A stretch of 64,000 nucleotides of DNA from an uncultured Sphingomonadaceae bacterium (GCA_947497315.1 CANMFX010000001.1:186001-250000); one strand, 5' to 3'; counted from the stretch's first letter, positions 26,046 to 35,791 are shown. Notes: generated from the letters alone by a model not told the origin. Numbers and translations are program-made.

Positions 26046-27149
26046 ATGGCTGATCTTTTCGAAAACCCGGCTGGCCTTGATGGCTTTGAATTTGTGGAAT
26101 TTTGTGCGCCGGAAAAAGGCGTGCTCGAACCTGTTTTCGAAGTCATGGGCTTTACCCGCATTGCGCAGCATCGTTCCAAGGATGTGCATTTGTGGCGTCA
26201 GGGACAGATCAACCTGATCATCAATTACGAGCCGAAATCGGCGGCCTGGTATTTCGCTCGCGAACATGGCCCGTCAGCCTGCGGCATGGCCTTTCGGGTT
26301 CGGGATGCGCGAAAAGCTTACGCCCATCTGCTGGAAAAAGGTGCGGAACCCGTGGCAGTCGAAACCGGCCCGATGGAACTGCATATCCCGGCCATCCGCG
26401 GCATTGGCGGAGCCATTCTCTATCTGGTGGATCGCTATGCCGATGAAGAGCGGGGTGATGCGCTTTCCATCTATGACATCGACTTTGAATATCTGCCCGA
26501 TGTTGACCGCAACCCGGTTGGCGCAGGATTCGACATCATCGATCACCTGACCCATAATGTTTATGGCGGACGAATGGCCTATTGGGCGGATTATTACGAG
26601 ATCCTCTTCAACTTCCGCGAGATCCGCTTCTTTGACATTAAAGGCGAATATACCGGTCTGACATCCAAGGCTCTCACCGCCCCCGACGGCAAAATCCGCA
26701 TTCCGCTCAACGAAGAGGGCGAAGGTGGCAAGGGCCAGATTGAGGAATTCTTGCGGGAGTTTAACGGCGAAGGCATTCAGCATATCGCCCTTATCTGTGA
26801 TGATCTTGTCGCCTGTTGGGACCGGCTCAAAAAACTCGGCGTTCCGTTCATGACGGCTCCGCCCAATACCTATTACGAGATGCTTGATGAGCGCTTGCCC
26901 GGCCATGGTGAAGATGCCAGCGCGCTGCAAAGTCGCGGGATTTTGCTGGACGGCACCACGGAAGGTGGCCAGCCGCGGCTTCTGCTGCAGATATTTGCCG
27001 AGCCGCAAATAGGCCCGGTCTTCTTCGAGTTTATTCAGCGCAAAGGCGATGACGGCTTTGGCGAAGGCAACTTCAAAGCGCTGTTCGAAAGTATTGAACG
27101 CGATCAGGTTGCGCGCGGCGTGCTTAATGTGGAAGAACCCGCAGAATGA
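26046..27149 (+). CDS. hpd: 4-hydroxyphenylpyruvate dioxygenase
   Basis: A 367-residue Fe(II) dioxygenase that converts 4-hydroxyphenylpyruvate to homogentisate in tyrosine breakdown. The C-terminal metal triad is visible: IIDHLTHNV (His), [11 protein letters not shown] (His) and [10 protein letters not shown] (Glu). The terminal stretch [18 protein letters not shown] is the family's active-site helix. I choose the ATG at 26046 over a longer frame from 25956, because family length is about 357-370 and the palindrome would otherwise be coding. It is first of an operon with a VOC protein (ATGA overlap) and a fumarylacetoacetase-like enzyme. hmgA is not in the window. Confidence 0.96.
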   Translation: MADLFENPAGLDGFEFVEFCAPEKGVLEPVFEVMGFTRIAQHRSKDVHLWRQGQINLIINYEPKSAAWYFAREHGPSACGMAFRVRDARKAYAHLLEKGAEPVAVETGPMELHIPAIRGIGGAILYLVDRYADEERGDALSIYDIDFEYLPDVDRNPVGAGFDIIDHLTHNVYGGRMAYWADYYEILFNFREIRFFDIKGEYTGLTSKALTAPDGKIRIPLNEEGEGGKGQIEEFLREFNGEGIQHIALICDDLVACWDRLKKLGVPFMTAPPNTYYEMLDERLPGHGEDASALQSRGILLDGTTEGGQPRLLLQIFAEPQIGPVFFEFIQRKGDDGFGEGNFKALFESIERDQVARGVLNVEEPAE

Positions 27150-27697
27150 CCTCTGCACCAAATCTCTCCGGCATTCATCATGTCGCCTATCGCTGCAAGG
27201 ATGCGAAGGAAACCACCGAATTTTACCAACGCGTCATGGGTATGGATTTTGACCTGGCCTTTGCGGAAAACGAAGTGCCGTCGACCGGTGAATATGATCC
27301 TTATATGCATATTTTCCTCGATGCCGGCGGTGGCAATATACTGGCCTTTTTCGAACTTCCCGAACAGCCGGAAATGGGCAAGGATCCCAATACGCCGACA
27401 TGGGTGCAACATATTGCGTTCAAGGTGGATACGCTGGATGAACTGCTGGCCGCCAAGGCTAATGCAGAAGCCGAAGGTCTCGAAGTCCTGGGGCCAACCC
27501 ATCACGGCATTTTCAAGTCCATCTATTTCTTTGACCCCAATGGGCACCGGCTGGAAATCGCTTGCGACATAGGAACCGACGAAGAGATGAAGGAACTGCG
27601 CCGCGTCGCCCCCGAAATGCTCGAGGAATGGAGCCGCACCAAAAAGGCGCCGCAACACGCCGCATGGCTGCACGAGAAAGCCCGCGACGAACATTAA
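27146..27697 (+). CDS. VOC superfamily (glyoxalase-like) protein
   Basis: A 183-residue vicinal oxygen chelate protein with two betaalphabetabetabeta modules. Likely metal ligands: HHVAYRCKD (His), ILAFFELP (Glu), VQHIAFKVD (His) and HRLEIACD (Glu). Such proteins are often annotated as lactoylglutathione lyase or bleomycin resistance. Located between hpd and a fumarylacetoacetate hydrolase family gene, it may have the role of maleylacetoacetate isomerase, which is missing from the window, but this is only a guess. It overlaps hpd by 4 bp. Confidence 0.88.
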   Translation: MTSAPNLSGIHHVAYRCKDAKETTEFYQRVMGMDFDLAFAENEVPSTGEYDPYMHIFLDAGGGNILAFFELPEQPEMGKDPNTPTWVQHIAFKVDTLDELLAAKANAEAEGLEVLGPTHHGIFKSIYFFDPNGHRLEIACDIGTDEEMKELRRVAPEMLEEWSRTKKAPQHAAWLHEKARDEH

Positions 27698-27761
27698 CGC
27701 GCATGTTGATTGTTGAGGCGTTCCGGCGCACTATCCGTTTTCAACAAAAGATGGGAACCCT

Positions 27762-28778
27762 ATGAAACTCGCGACGCTGAAAAATGACACACGCGATGGC
27801 CGGCTGGTCGTTGTCTCGAAAGATCTGACCCGTTGCTGCGAAGCGAATAATATAGCCCCGACCCTGCAAGCTGCCCTCGACAATTGGGAAGACTGCGCGC
27901 CGAAGCTGGAAGCGCTCTACCGGGATGTCGAGCACCAGGTTGTCCCATGCGAACGCTTTCATGAGAATGACGCCCATTCGCCATTACCTCGTGCTTATCA
28001 ATGGGCCGATGGCAGTGCCTATATCAACCATGTCGAACTGGTCCGCAAAGCGCGCGGTGCCGAAGTGCCGGAAAGCTTTTACAGCGACCCGCTGATGTAT
28101 CAGGGCGGCTCCGACGCGTTTCTCGCCCCCCGTGAGGATATCCCGCTGGGCGATCCGAAATGGGGTTGCGACATGGAAGGCGAGGTTGCGGTGATCACCG
28201 ACGACGTCCCGATGGGCGTTGGTGCGGAAGCGGCCGCGGGTCACATCAAACTGGTCATGCTGTGCAACGACGTGTCCTTGCGCAGCCTGATTCCCGGAGA
28301 ACTCGCCAAGGGCTTCGGTTTTTTCCAGTCCAAGCCGCCGAGCGCTTTCTCACCGGTCTGCGTCACACCCGACGAACTGGGTGACGCGTGGAAAGGTTCG
28401 GTCATCCACCTGCCGCTGCAGGTGGACTATAATCGCGAGCCATTTGGCCGCGCCAATGCCGGCGTGGATGCGACCTTCAGTCTGGCAGACCTCATCGCCC
28501 ATGCGGCAAAAACACGGCCCCTATGCGCCGGTACGATTATCGGTTCGGGCACGGTGTCCAATCAGGATGCCGATGGCGGCGCTGGCAAGCCGGTTTCCGA
28601 AGGCGGGCTCGGCTATAGTTGCATCGCCGAGATCCGGATGATCGAAACCATTGCCAATGGCGAAGCGAAAACGCCTTTCATGAGCGCTGGTGATACGGTG
28701 AAAATCCAGATGCTGGATGAGGATGGACACTCGATTTTTGGGGCTATCCGTCAGGAAGTGGTGGCGGTTAAATTATAA
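27762..28778 (+). CDS. Fumarylacetoacetate hydrolase family protein
   Basis: A 338-residue FAH-family enzyme of the roughly 340-residue bacterial subtype, which in this context would cleave fumarylacetoacetate to fumarate and acetoacetate, the last step of the homogentisate pathway. The catalytic core holds WGCDMEGEVAVITDD (acidic metal ligands), LVMLCNDVSLR, FGFFQSKPPSAFSPVCVTPDEL, GTIIGSGTVSNQD and FMSAGDTVKIQM. It lies 65 bp after the VOC gene. Substrate specificity in the FAH family varies; the operon position makes tyrosine breakdown most likely. Confidence 0.88.
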   Translation: MKLATLKNDTRDGRLVVVSKDLTRCCEANNIAPTLQAALDNWEDCAPKLEALYRDVEHQVVPCERFHENDAHSPLPRAYQWADGSAYINHVELVRKARGAEVPESFYSDPLMYQGGSDAFLAPREDIPLGDPKWGCDMEGEVAVITDDVPMGVGAEAAAGHIKLVMLCNDVSLRSLIPGELAKGFGFFQSKPPSAFSPVCVTPDELGDAWKGSVIHLPLQVDYNREPFGRANAGVDATFSLADLIAHAAKTRPLCAGTIIGSGTVSNQDADGGAGKPVSEGGLGYSCIAEIRMIETIANGEAKTPFMSAGDTVKIQMLDEDGHSIFGAIRQEVVAVKL

Positions 28779-29243
28779 AGGCACCGCCGTCTCATATTTA
28801 ATCCGCTCCATGGCAAAAGTCGCCGACACATCGGAAAGAGGCACCGCTTTGATCAGCTTTTTATAGACCCGATCATAGTCTGCCATATCGCGAACAAGGA
28901 GCTTCAGCAGATAATCCACCTCTCCGGCCATGCGGTAAAACTCGACTACTTCATCAATTGATGAAGCCGCTGCGGCGAATTTCTCCAGCCACTTGTCGCT
29001 ATGATCATTGGTGCGCACCGCAACAAAGGCGGTCATGCCAAGGCCAACTGCCTCCGGTTCCACGATCGCCACCCGCCGTGCAATAATGCCGTCCGCTTCC
29101 AGCCGTTTGACCCGCCGCCAGCAGGCGTTGGTCGACAGGCTGAGCTGCGCCGCCAGATTTTCCAGCGACAAGCTGGCATCCTGCTGCAAAGCTTTCAGGA
29201 TATTCCGATCATTTTCATCAATATTTTTTGATATATCATTCAT
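28773..29243 (-). CDS. Lrp/AsnC-family transcriptional regulator
   Basis: A 156-residue regulator. The N-terminal HTH is ENDRNILKALQQDASLSLENLA with recognition helix LSTNACWRRVKRLEADGII. A C-terminal RAM/ASNC ligand domain follows, with VEFYRMAGEVDYLLKLLVRDMADYDRVY. I choose the ATG at 29243; the longer frame from 29411 adds 56 residues not seen in the family. It converges on the tyrosine operon (6-bp overlap) and is divergent from the BASS transporter. Lrp-type regulators respond to amino acids, and AsnC-family regulators of tyrosine breakdown are known, so it may regulate either neighbour. Confidence 0.9.
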   Translation of the reverse strand: MNDISKNIDENDRNILKALQQDASLSLENLAAQLSLSTNACWRRVKRLEADGIIARRVAIVEPEAVGLGMTAFVAVRTNDHSDKWLEKFAAAASSIDEVVEFYRMAGEVDYLLKLLVRDMADYDRVYKKLIKAVPLSDVSATFAMERIKYETAVPL

Positions 29244-29425
29244 AAACAGAATATTATCACATCCTTGATGCATTCCAAGTAAATTATGAAAAGCGAGAAT
29301 GGTCTGTCGGTTGATATTCTTTTGACCTGATGACGATAGGTTTGAATAGCTGGATATTTGAAACGAACTTGCGCTAAGCAGGTCTTTGACGACTACAACT
29401 CGCGTCAACAAAGCCCGGAGATCAG

Positions 29426-30343
29426 ATGGCTACTATCTATATCGAATACGAATATTGGTTCGCCGTATTTCAGCTGGTACTTGCGATGCTGGGGATGGGC
29501 GCGACGCTTACGCTTCGGGATTTTAAAGAGATACTGTTCGAACCCAAAGCCGTAACAAGCGGTTCATTGATACAGCTGCTGCTAGTGCCAGCCGTGGCCT
29601 TTATGTTTATTCACACTTTTGGCATCGCAGGGGGAGTTGCATTTGGGATTGCCTTGATCGCCGCTATTCCAGGTGGCACGACCTCCAATATCTTTACGCA
29701 CTTTGCCCGGGGTAATGTGGCCTTGTCGATCACCATCACGGCATTAACCACGATAGCCTGTCTGGTGACGACACCACTGATCCTCGAATTTCTTATCGCT
29801 CAATATATGCCCGATGACTTTATTATGCCGCGCGGGCAGATCATGACGGAAATCGCGTTAAACCTTTTGCTGCCGCTGGCGGCGGGCATGGTTTATTTGC
29901 GTCTGTTCCCGCGTTCTGCAGCAACATTCTCCAAATGGTGTGTGCGTGGCTCTCTATTGGGAATAATATTGATCGTGATTGGTTCCTCCATGTCCGGACG
30001 GCTGGATGTCAACATGTTTGGCGTGAACAATATGCTGACGATCATATTGCTGATTTTGGTGCTGGCAGTGTCAAGTTGGCTCGTTTGTCGAACCTTGCGC
30101 TTATCCTCCATCGATTCCACGGCAATTGATATGGAAGTGGTTGTCCGCAACATTAATCTGGGGATCATGCTTAAGGCATCGCTATTCCCGGCGGTCGTTG
30201 GCGAACCTGATCCGATAGGCGATATGGTGCTGTTCTCGTTATTATTTTATGGGGTTGTACAGATGATGATCGCTGTGGGGTTAATCAGTTGGGGGCGGCA
30301 TAAAAACCGGGCGGCAATCTTTGGTCGAGATGCCGCGATATAA
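29426..30343 (+). CDS. BASS-family (bile acid:sodium symporter-like) transporter
   Basis: A 305-residue protein with nine to ten hydrophobic helices. The characteristic stretch AAIPGGTTSNIFTHFARGNV is the core motif of the BASS/SBF fold, followed by ALSITITALTTIACLVTTPL. Bacterial members import organic acids such as pantoate or keto acids by sodium symport. The ATG at 29426 follows GGAG. It is divergent from an Lrp-type regulator and downstream of the hpd operon, so an aromatic or keto acid substrate is an inference. Confidence 0.87.
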   Translation: MATIYIEYEYWFAVFQLVLAMLGMGATLTLRDFKEILFEPKAVTSGSLIQLLLVPAVAFMFIHTFGIAGGVAFGIALIAAIPGGTTSNIFTHFARGNVALSITITALTTIACLVTTPLILEFLIAQYMPDDFIMPRGQIMTEIALNLLLPLAAGMVYLRLFPRSAATFSKWCVRGSLLGIILIVIGSSMSGRLDVNMFGVNNMLTIILLILVLAVSSWLVCRTLRLSSIDSTAIDMEVVVRNINLGIMLKASLFPAVVGEPDPIGDMVLFSLLFYGVVQMMIAVGLISWGRHKNRAAIFGRDAAI

Positions 30344-30404
30344 CGGTCCCATCCCAAGATCCCTCGCTCCACCGGCCAACATCCGGTCGGCTCTTTAACC
30401 CGGT

Positions 30405-31388
30405 TCAGGACCCCAGCATCACCTCTCCGCCGACAAATTGCATAGCGTCGGTGCGGTCCTGCGCAAGGAGCAGCGGCCCGTCGAGGTCCACCCAGTCAGC
30501 CCGCTGGGCCAGCGCAAAGGCCGGGCGAATGGCGAGCGAGGTTGAGAGCATGCACCCGACCATTAGTTTCAGCCCCGCCTGCTCTGCGGCATCGGCAATG
30601 CGTATCGCCTCGGTCAAGCCGCCGGCCTTGTCGAGCTTGATATTTACGGCCTGATAATAGGGCGCGAGGGCTGGAATGTCGGCGCTGGTGTGGCAGCTTT
30701 CATCGGCGCAGAGCGGTATCGGCGAGCGAAGACCGGCGAGCAGGTCGTCGCGCCCGGCGCTGACCGGCTGTTCGATCAACTCGACGCCCCATTGGGCCAG
30801 GGTTGCGGCCTCGGCAACGATATCGAGATCGTTCCAGCTTTCATTGGCATCGACGATCAGGCGGGCCTCCGGCGCCCCGCGATGGACGGCGGCGACGCGG
30901 GCGTGATCATTGCTGCCGGACAGTTTGAGTTTAAGCAGGCTGTGGGTGGCCGCAGCGGCAAGGGCATCTGCCTCCATCTGCGCCGGATCGCCGAGCGAGA
31001 TGGTAAAAGCGGTGATCAGCGGCTTGGGTTCGGGCAGAAAGGCATGGTGCCACAGTGGCTGGTCATGTTGCCGGCATTCCAGGTCCCATAGTGCGCAGTC
31101 GAGCGCATTGCGTGCCGCGCCTCTCGGCATGTGATCGAGCAGGGCGAGCCGGTCAAACCGGTGATGGGCGGCGGCAAAACTCTCTATGGCAGCGACGCAA
31201 TTCTCTGCAGTTTCGCCTTCATAATAGACTGGGGTGGCCTCACCCACACCCTGATTTATCCCGTCACTGACCGTACAGACGACGACATCAACATGGGTCT
31301 TGGCCCCGCGGCTGATGACAAAAGAGCCGTTGACCGGCCAGCGTTCGGCACTGGCGGAGACGGAAAGAGGGGCAACAGTCGATGTCAT
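30405..31388 (-). CDS. L-Ala-D/L-Glu-type dipeptide epimerase (enolase superfamily)
   Basis: A 327-residue enolase-superfamily enzyme of the muconate lactonising subgroup. The acid/base lysine pair is in LLKLKLSG (KxK), the metal-binding acids in VDANESWND, in ELIEQPVSAG, and in CADESCHT, and the second lysine in NIKLDKAGGL. It epimerises L-Ala-L/D-Glu and similar dipeptides released from peptidoglycan turnover. No other murein recycling genes are close. The C-terminal WVDLDGPLLLAQDR matches the family. It is monocistronic or followed by nothing on its strand. Confidence 0.9.
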   Translation of the reverse strand: MTSTVAPLSVSASAERWPVNGSFVISRGAKTHVDVVVCTVSDGINQGVGEATPVYYEGETAENCVAAIESFAAAHHRFDRLALLDHMPRGAARNALDCALWDLECRQHDQPLWHHAFLPEPKPLITAFTISLGDPAQMEADALAAAATHSLLKLKLSGSNDHARVAAVHRGAPEARLIVDANESWNDLDIVAEAATLAQWGVELIEQPVSAGRDDLLAGLRSPIPLCADESCHTSADIPALAPYYQAVNIKLDKAGGLTEAIRIADAAEQAGLKLMVGCMLSTSLAIRPAFALAQRADWVDLDGPLLLAQDRTDAMQFVGGEVMLGS

Positions 31389-31456
31389 GTGATGATCGTA
31401 GCGGACGACGCGCGCCTGTCATCTGCTTTGTGCTAGTGGTTGTGATCACCCGGCAG

Positions 31457-32851
31457 TCAGGAAGCGGCCTGTGACCATGTGCCGGTTGGCAGGTGCTTGG
31501 CAATCGGGCTCCATTTCGCCTCCTGCGCACGGCGCGTCATATAGGTATCCAACCCGATCTGCAGCGCCACCAGCATATAGACGAACGGCTGAAACGCGAC
31601 GCCGACGAACAGCGAGCCGACCATGTAGATGATATGCGCATTTTGCAGGGCGATGGCGAGCGGGGCGACCCACATCTCACCTTCTTTGGATGTGTTGCGA
31701 TAGCGTCTTCGCAGCACCTCCATGCGCCAGATACCGCCAAGGTGGATGAATAGCCACAGGGCGAGGCCGGGATAGCCCTGTTCGCCGAGCATTTCGAAAT
31801 AGCTGCTGTGGAAGGCGCGGGCTTCATCGATCACTTCAATCGGGCCGTCGTCCTCAAGCTCGTAATCATAGTCCTGTTCCGGCTCGTCGGCCTTTTTGTC
31901 GGGCGCCAGCTCGTAACGCAGCTTGTTAAGCCGGTAGACGTTGAACCCGCCGCCCATCGGATTGGCATTGGCATATTCAATCGTCCACTCCCACACCGCT
32001 ATACGGGTCGAGGCAGATTCATCGGCCTTGTAGTTCTGGATCGTGCCCATGCGCTCCGAAAAGCTTTGCGGCAGGAACGGGATCGCCATCAAGCCGACGG
32101 TCATCGCCAGTCCGGCGTACAGGAACCGATATTTGACGAAGCGCAGCTGCAGCACCGCCAGCACGGCAATACAGACCAAACCGGTGCGCGCCTGCGTCCC
32201 GATCGGGATCAGCAAAGCGGCGAAGATCAGCGCCATGGTGAAATATTTGACTCGCCAGTCGGGCGGAAAGATTGTGCCATGTTTCGACAGCCACAGCATC
32301 AGCGGGATGATCGCAATCGCCACCATCGAGATGATCGAGCCTTCGTAAAGCCCGGCATTGTCATCGATCAGCAAGACAAGTGCGCCATAACCGCCGCCCG
32401 AACCCAGTGTCTTGATACCGCCGGTGATGATCAAGGTCGCGGCGCATAGGACCATGAACAGGGTCAGCGCTTCGATACGCAGCTTGGTTCTAAGCGTGAG
32501 CGGCAGGAAAATGGCAAAGACCAGGGCTTTCCAGACCCAGTCCCACTTTTCCATCGCGTCTTCCGGCAAAGCGCCCTGAAAACTGGTATAGCCGCAATAG
32601 ACAAGCAGAATGACCATCGCGCCCTGCCGCACCGAAAAGCGGACATCTTTCTTGTCATCGGCCACCATGAACCCGAGAAACGCCATGCCGAACACGATCA
32701 GCGACAGCGGCACGGAATTGAGCAGGAAATAGCTCAGCCGCTGGGGTGCGACAATGTCGATATAGGCATAGACCAAAGTGAAGATAAACGGCCGCTTGAA
32801 GGCCAGAAACAGCAGGGCGAGCAGATAGGCGACAAAGACCAGATCACGCAT
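31457..32851 (-). CDS. Exosortase-A-associated O-glycosylation ligase / O-antigen polymerase-like protein
   Basis: A 464-residue polytopic membrane protein with about 11-12 helices. MRDLVFVAYLLALLFLAFKR and the first helix, the TQARTGLV region and the large periplasmic loop with RAFHSSYFEMLGEQGYPGLAL are characteristic of the Wzy_C-type ligase attached to exosortase A (PEP-CTERM) clusters. The start is the ATG at 32851; 14 upstream codons are less likely. A glycosyltransferase of the same system type is divergent 270 bp away. No exosortase (xrtA), PEP-CTERM protein or wzx/wzc gene lies here, so the exact polymer is unknown. Confidence 0.85.
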   Translation of the reverse strand: MRDLVFVAYLLALLFLAFKRPFIFTLVYAYIDIVAPQRLSYFLLNSVPLSLIVFGMAFLGFMVADDKKDVRFSVRQGAMVILLVYCGYTSFQGALPEDAMEKWDWVWKALVFAIFLPLTLRTKLRIEALTLFMVLCAATLIITGGIKTLGSGGGYGALVLLIDDNAGLYEGSIISMVAIAIIPLMLWLSKHGTIFPPDWRVKYFTMALIFAALLIPIGTQARTGLVCIAVLAVLQLRFVKYRFLYAGLAMTVGLMAIPFLPQSFSERMGTIQNYKADESASTRIAVWEWTIEYANANPMGGGFNVYRLNKLRYELAPDKKADEPEQDYDYELEDDGPIEVIDEARAFHSSYFEMLGEQGYPGLALWLFIHLGGIWRMEVLRRRYRNTSKEGEMWVAPLAIALQNAHIIYMVGSLFVGVAFQPFVYMLVALQIGLDTYMTRRAQEAKWSPIAKHLPTGTWSQAAS

Positions 32852-33120
32852 CGGGCTGGTTCCGTGTTGTATGGAAACCTTCAGGCTCGGCATCCGGTTC
32901 CGGTGGATCTTCGTAATCGAGATCAGGGCGATGAATCAGTCGCCATACTGCAATCAGCAGCAATCCGTGCGTCAGAGCGATGGAAAAATTATCGATCATA
33001 TCGGTTCAGGCGACCCCGGCTTGTACATCCACTGGTGCATCAGATTCATGCATATTCAGGCACGCGATACAGGTTTTGGGTTGACGGGACGTTAATCCTT
33101 TTCAGGCAGGACCAGCGGCA

Positions 33121-34353
33121 ATGACACGCATCTTGCACATTTTGGACCACAGTCTGCCCCTGCACAGCGGATATTGCTTTCGCACGCGGGCCATCATGAA
33201 GGCGCAGATTGCCAGCGGCCTGCATGTCGCCGGAGTGACCGGCGTGCGCCAGGACCAGCATGGCTATCAGGCAAAAATGCCACTGGAAAAGGCAGACGGG
33301 CTGGATTTCTTTCGCACCCTGACGGACGTGCAAGGCCCATCCCCGGTGCGCGAGTGGCGCGAGATATCGGTTTTTGCCGACCGGATTTCAGAGGTGGTTC
33401 AGGAGTGGCGGCCAGATGTCCTGCATGCCCATAGCCCGGCGCTAAACGGATTGGCGGCTTTGCGGGTGGCCCAGAGAACCGGGCTGCCGTTGCTCTACGA
33501 GATCAGGGCGTTCTGGGAAGATGCAGCCGTCGGCAACGGCACCGGTCGTGAGGGCAGTCCGCGCTATTGGCTGACCCGGCAGCTTGAAAACCATGTCGTA
33601 AACGGTGCGGATGCCGTTGCGGTAATTTGCGAAGGTCTGAAATCAGATCTGGTCGCACGGGGTGTTGCCAAGGAGAAAATAACCGTTTCGCCCAATGGCG
33701 TCGATATGACCCTGTTCGGCAAACCGCCGGCACCGGACGAAGAGCTGCGGAGCGAACTGGGGCTAACGGGCAAGTCCGTGCTCGGCTTTATTGGCAGTTT
33801 CTATGATTATGAAGGGCTCGATGACCTGATAGCCGCCATGCCGTCACTTCAGAGACTGTCCCCGGATACGCATTTATTGCTGGTGGGCGGCGGTCCTATG
33901 GAACAAGCGCTTAAAGAACAGGTAGAGGCCTCGCCAGCAGCATCCGCTATCACCTTTACCGGGCGGGTGCCGCATGAAGATGTAGAACGTTATTACGGCT
34001 TGATGGATGTCATGGTCTATCCGCGCAAATCAATGCGGTTGACCGAACTGGTAACTCCCCTCAAACCCTTGGAAGCCATGGCACAGGGCCGGATGGTTGC
34101 AGCGTCGGATATTGGCGGCCATCGCGAGCTGATTGAGGATGGCGTCAACGGGACCCTGTTTCCGGCCGGTTCACCGGAAAAAATCGCCCAAAAACTGGAC
34201 AATTTACTGAAAAATCGCGCGTCCTGGCCCCAAACCATTGAGACAGCACGAAAATTTGTTGAGACCGATCGTAACTGGTCGTCAAACATTTTGCGTTACA
34301 AACCTGTTTACCAAAGGTTGATCGCGCATAAATCCTATGAGCGGGCGGCCTGA
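33121..34353 (+). CDS. Exosortase-A-type glycosyltransferase (GT4 family)
   Basis: A 410-residue glycosyltransferase. The N-terminus MTRILHILDHSLPLHSGYCF is the hallmark of the exosortase A system-associated (Daro_2409-like) family. VSPNGVDMTLF, the nucleotide-sugar-binding VVPLKP-like segment TPLKPLEAMAQG (with the GT4 glutamate), and DIGGHRELIEDGVNG follow. It is cytoplasmic and transfers a sugar to a growing exopolysaccharide. It is divergent from the ligase-like gene, and a membrane protein gene begins two bases after its stop. Confidence 0.9.
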   Translation: MTRILHILDHSLPLHSGYCFRTRAIMKAQIASGLHVAGVTGVRQDQHGYQAKMPLEKADGLDFFRTLTDVQGPSPVREWREISVFADRISEVVQEWRPDVLHAHSPALNGLAALRVAQRTGLPLLYEIRAFWEDAAVGNGTGREGSPRYWLTRQLENHVVNGADAVAVICEGLKSDLVARGVAKEKITVSPNGVDMTLFGKPPAPDEELRSELGLTGKSVLGFIGSFYDYEGLDDLIAAMPSLQRLSPDTHLLLVGGGPMEQALKEQVEASPAASAITFTGRVPHEDVERYYGLMDVMVYPRKSMRLTELVTPLKPLEAMAQGRMVAASDIGGHRELIEDGVNGTLFPAGSPEKIAQKLDNLLKNRASWPQTIETARKFVETDRNWSSNILRYKPVYQRLIAHKSYERAA

Positions 34354-34354
34354 G

Positions 34355-35392
34355 ATGGCGGAGAACAGCGTGGAAGACACGGATCAAAAACTAGCACGGT
34401 TCAAAGAGCCGGTAATGGCGATTGCAGCAGGCGTTGGTGCCGCGCTGGTCGTTGTCACGCTGCCGCACGTCTATCTGGAAAGCGCTATCGGTGCGACCGG
34501 GCTTTCCGAAATCCTTCCGGCAGCAGCACCGCCGCTGGGCAATACTGCACGCGGGCTGATCGCCATCATGGCAGGTCTGGTTTCCGCATCAGCCATATAT
34601 TTCTTTCTAAATCGCAAAGGGAGCTCTGACATGGGCGTTGCACTTCGAGAACAAATTAATGCCGCCAGTCCGATTGAACTGGACCTGGAAGAAGAGGCGA
34701 ATGCCAAGAAGGGCCGGTTCAGCTTGCCGAAATTCGACGCAAAATCGCTGACCAAGTTTCTGAAAAAGCCGAAGAAGAACAAGGCCAGAGTGATGGACCT
34801 TGCCGATTTGCCGCAATTGCGGAAAGTCGACAGCGAGGCTGATGCACCAGAACGCCCTCCATTATTTGCCGAAACCGAGGCACCATCGCCTCTGCCAGAG
34901 GCTATCCAGCCTTTTGAAGAAGTCGAGCCAGCCGCACCAGTTCTCGCCGATATTCCATTTTCTCCGACCGAGGCCATTGCCGAAAACACACCAGCAGTTG
35001 CAGAAGAAACAGCGGTGGAGCATCCCGTGGCGGCCCCGGTAACTGTTGCGCAGACTCCGGCAGAAGATTTGTCGGATTTGAATATTGCCGAGCTGACTGA
35101 TCGCCTTGAGGCCGGGCTACGCCGTCTCAAGCAGTTGGAGGCCGGAACTTTTGCGGCGACCCCGGCACCAGCTGAAACCGTCATGACGTCATCTCAAATG
35201 ACGCCAGCACAACCGGCAGTTGAGACTCAGCCGGCTGCTGGCCCGATCAGTGAAGCGCCCGTAATGGCATCACCACCACTCACTGAGGTGGAGAAATCAC
35301 CGCAAGACATGGCGGCCGTCCGCCAGGCGGATATGGACGCTGCGTTGAAAGCGGCTCTGGGTACGTTGGAGAAGATGACCGCGCAGCGCTAA
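34355..35392 (+). CDS. Membrane protein with Ala/Pro-rich acidic tail, unknown function
   Basis: About 345 residues. Two hydrophobic helices (about residues 20-38 and 62-82) are followed by a short basic cluster (KFLKKPKKNKARVM) and then 200 residues of low-complexity Ala/Pro/Glu sequence, ending in a predicted amphipathic helix (QADMDAALKAALGTLEKMT). I recognise no domain. Its position two bases after the glycosyltransferase stop suggests an envelope or polysaccharide-related task such as a scaffold. A start at 34337, six codons earlier, is possible. A link to exopolysaccharide export is an inference. Confidence 0.7.
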   Translation: MAENSVEDTDQKLARFKEPVMAIAAGVGAALVVVTLPHVYLESAIGATGLSEILPAAAPPLGNTARGLIAIMAGLVSASAIYFFLNRKGSSDMGVALREQINAASPIELDLEEEANAKKGRFSLPKFDAKSLTKFLKKPKKNKARVMDLADLPQLRKVDSEADAPERPPLFAETEAPSPLPEAIQPFEEVEPAAPVLADIPFSPTEAIAENTPAVAEETAVEHPVAAPVTVAQTPAEDLSDLNIAELTDRLEAGLRRLKQLEAGTFAATPAPAETVMTSSQMTPAQPAVETQPAAGPISEAPVMASPPLTEVEKSPQDMAAVRQADMDAALKAALGTLEKMTAQR

Positions 35393-35413
35393 GCCGTCTT
35401 AAGCTGTCTGGCG

Positions 35414-35791
35414 CTAGACCAGCCGGTCATAGCTTGCGACATGGTCTTTGATCGTCAGTATTTCGAGCGCAAGATGATCCGGCGGCGGCATACAGGGAAT
35501 ATTCGCCACCAAATCGGCGACAAAATGGCCGGGTAAGTCAAAGTTATGTTCCTGGAGCTCCGCGGCAAATGAGGGGAGAAAGCACGTATCATCGGACACA
35601 GAGCCGGTGATACTGATATTGTGCCGTGTCCCGGAGAAGGTGATGCTGGCCCACGGGCGTTCACGTATGATCTTCACCCTGTAGTCGGAACCGATCCGGG
35701 ATTGGATCTGGTCAACCAGCAGCACCCCGATATCGCTACGTTGTTTGATAAGCAATTTCCTCGATCCGCTTGGCTCATGCAGCATGGTCAT
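35414..35791 (-). CDS. Conserved small protein of unknown function
   Basis: A 125-residue soluble protein not recognised. It begins MTMLHEPSGSRKLLIKQR, preceded by GGAGAA, and contains a central beta-rich region (WASITFSGTRHNISITGS) and a C-terminal HLALEILTIKDHV. There are no membrane helices. It overlaps the upstream 62-residue gene by 17 bp, so both are cotranscribed, facing the S24 repressor across the operator array. Confidence 0.65.
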   Translation of the reverse strand: MTMLHEPSGSRKLLIKQRSDIGVLLVDQIQSRIGSDYRVKIIRERPWASITFSGTRHNISITGSVSDDTCFLPSFAAELQEHNFDLPGHFVADLVANIPCMPPPDHLALEILTIKDHVASYDRLV

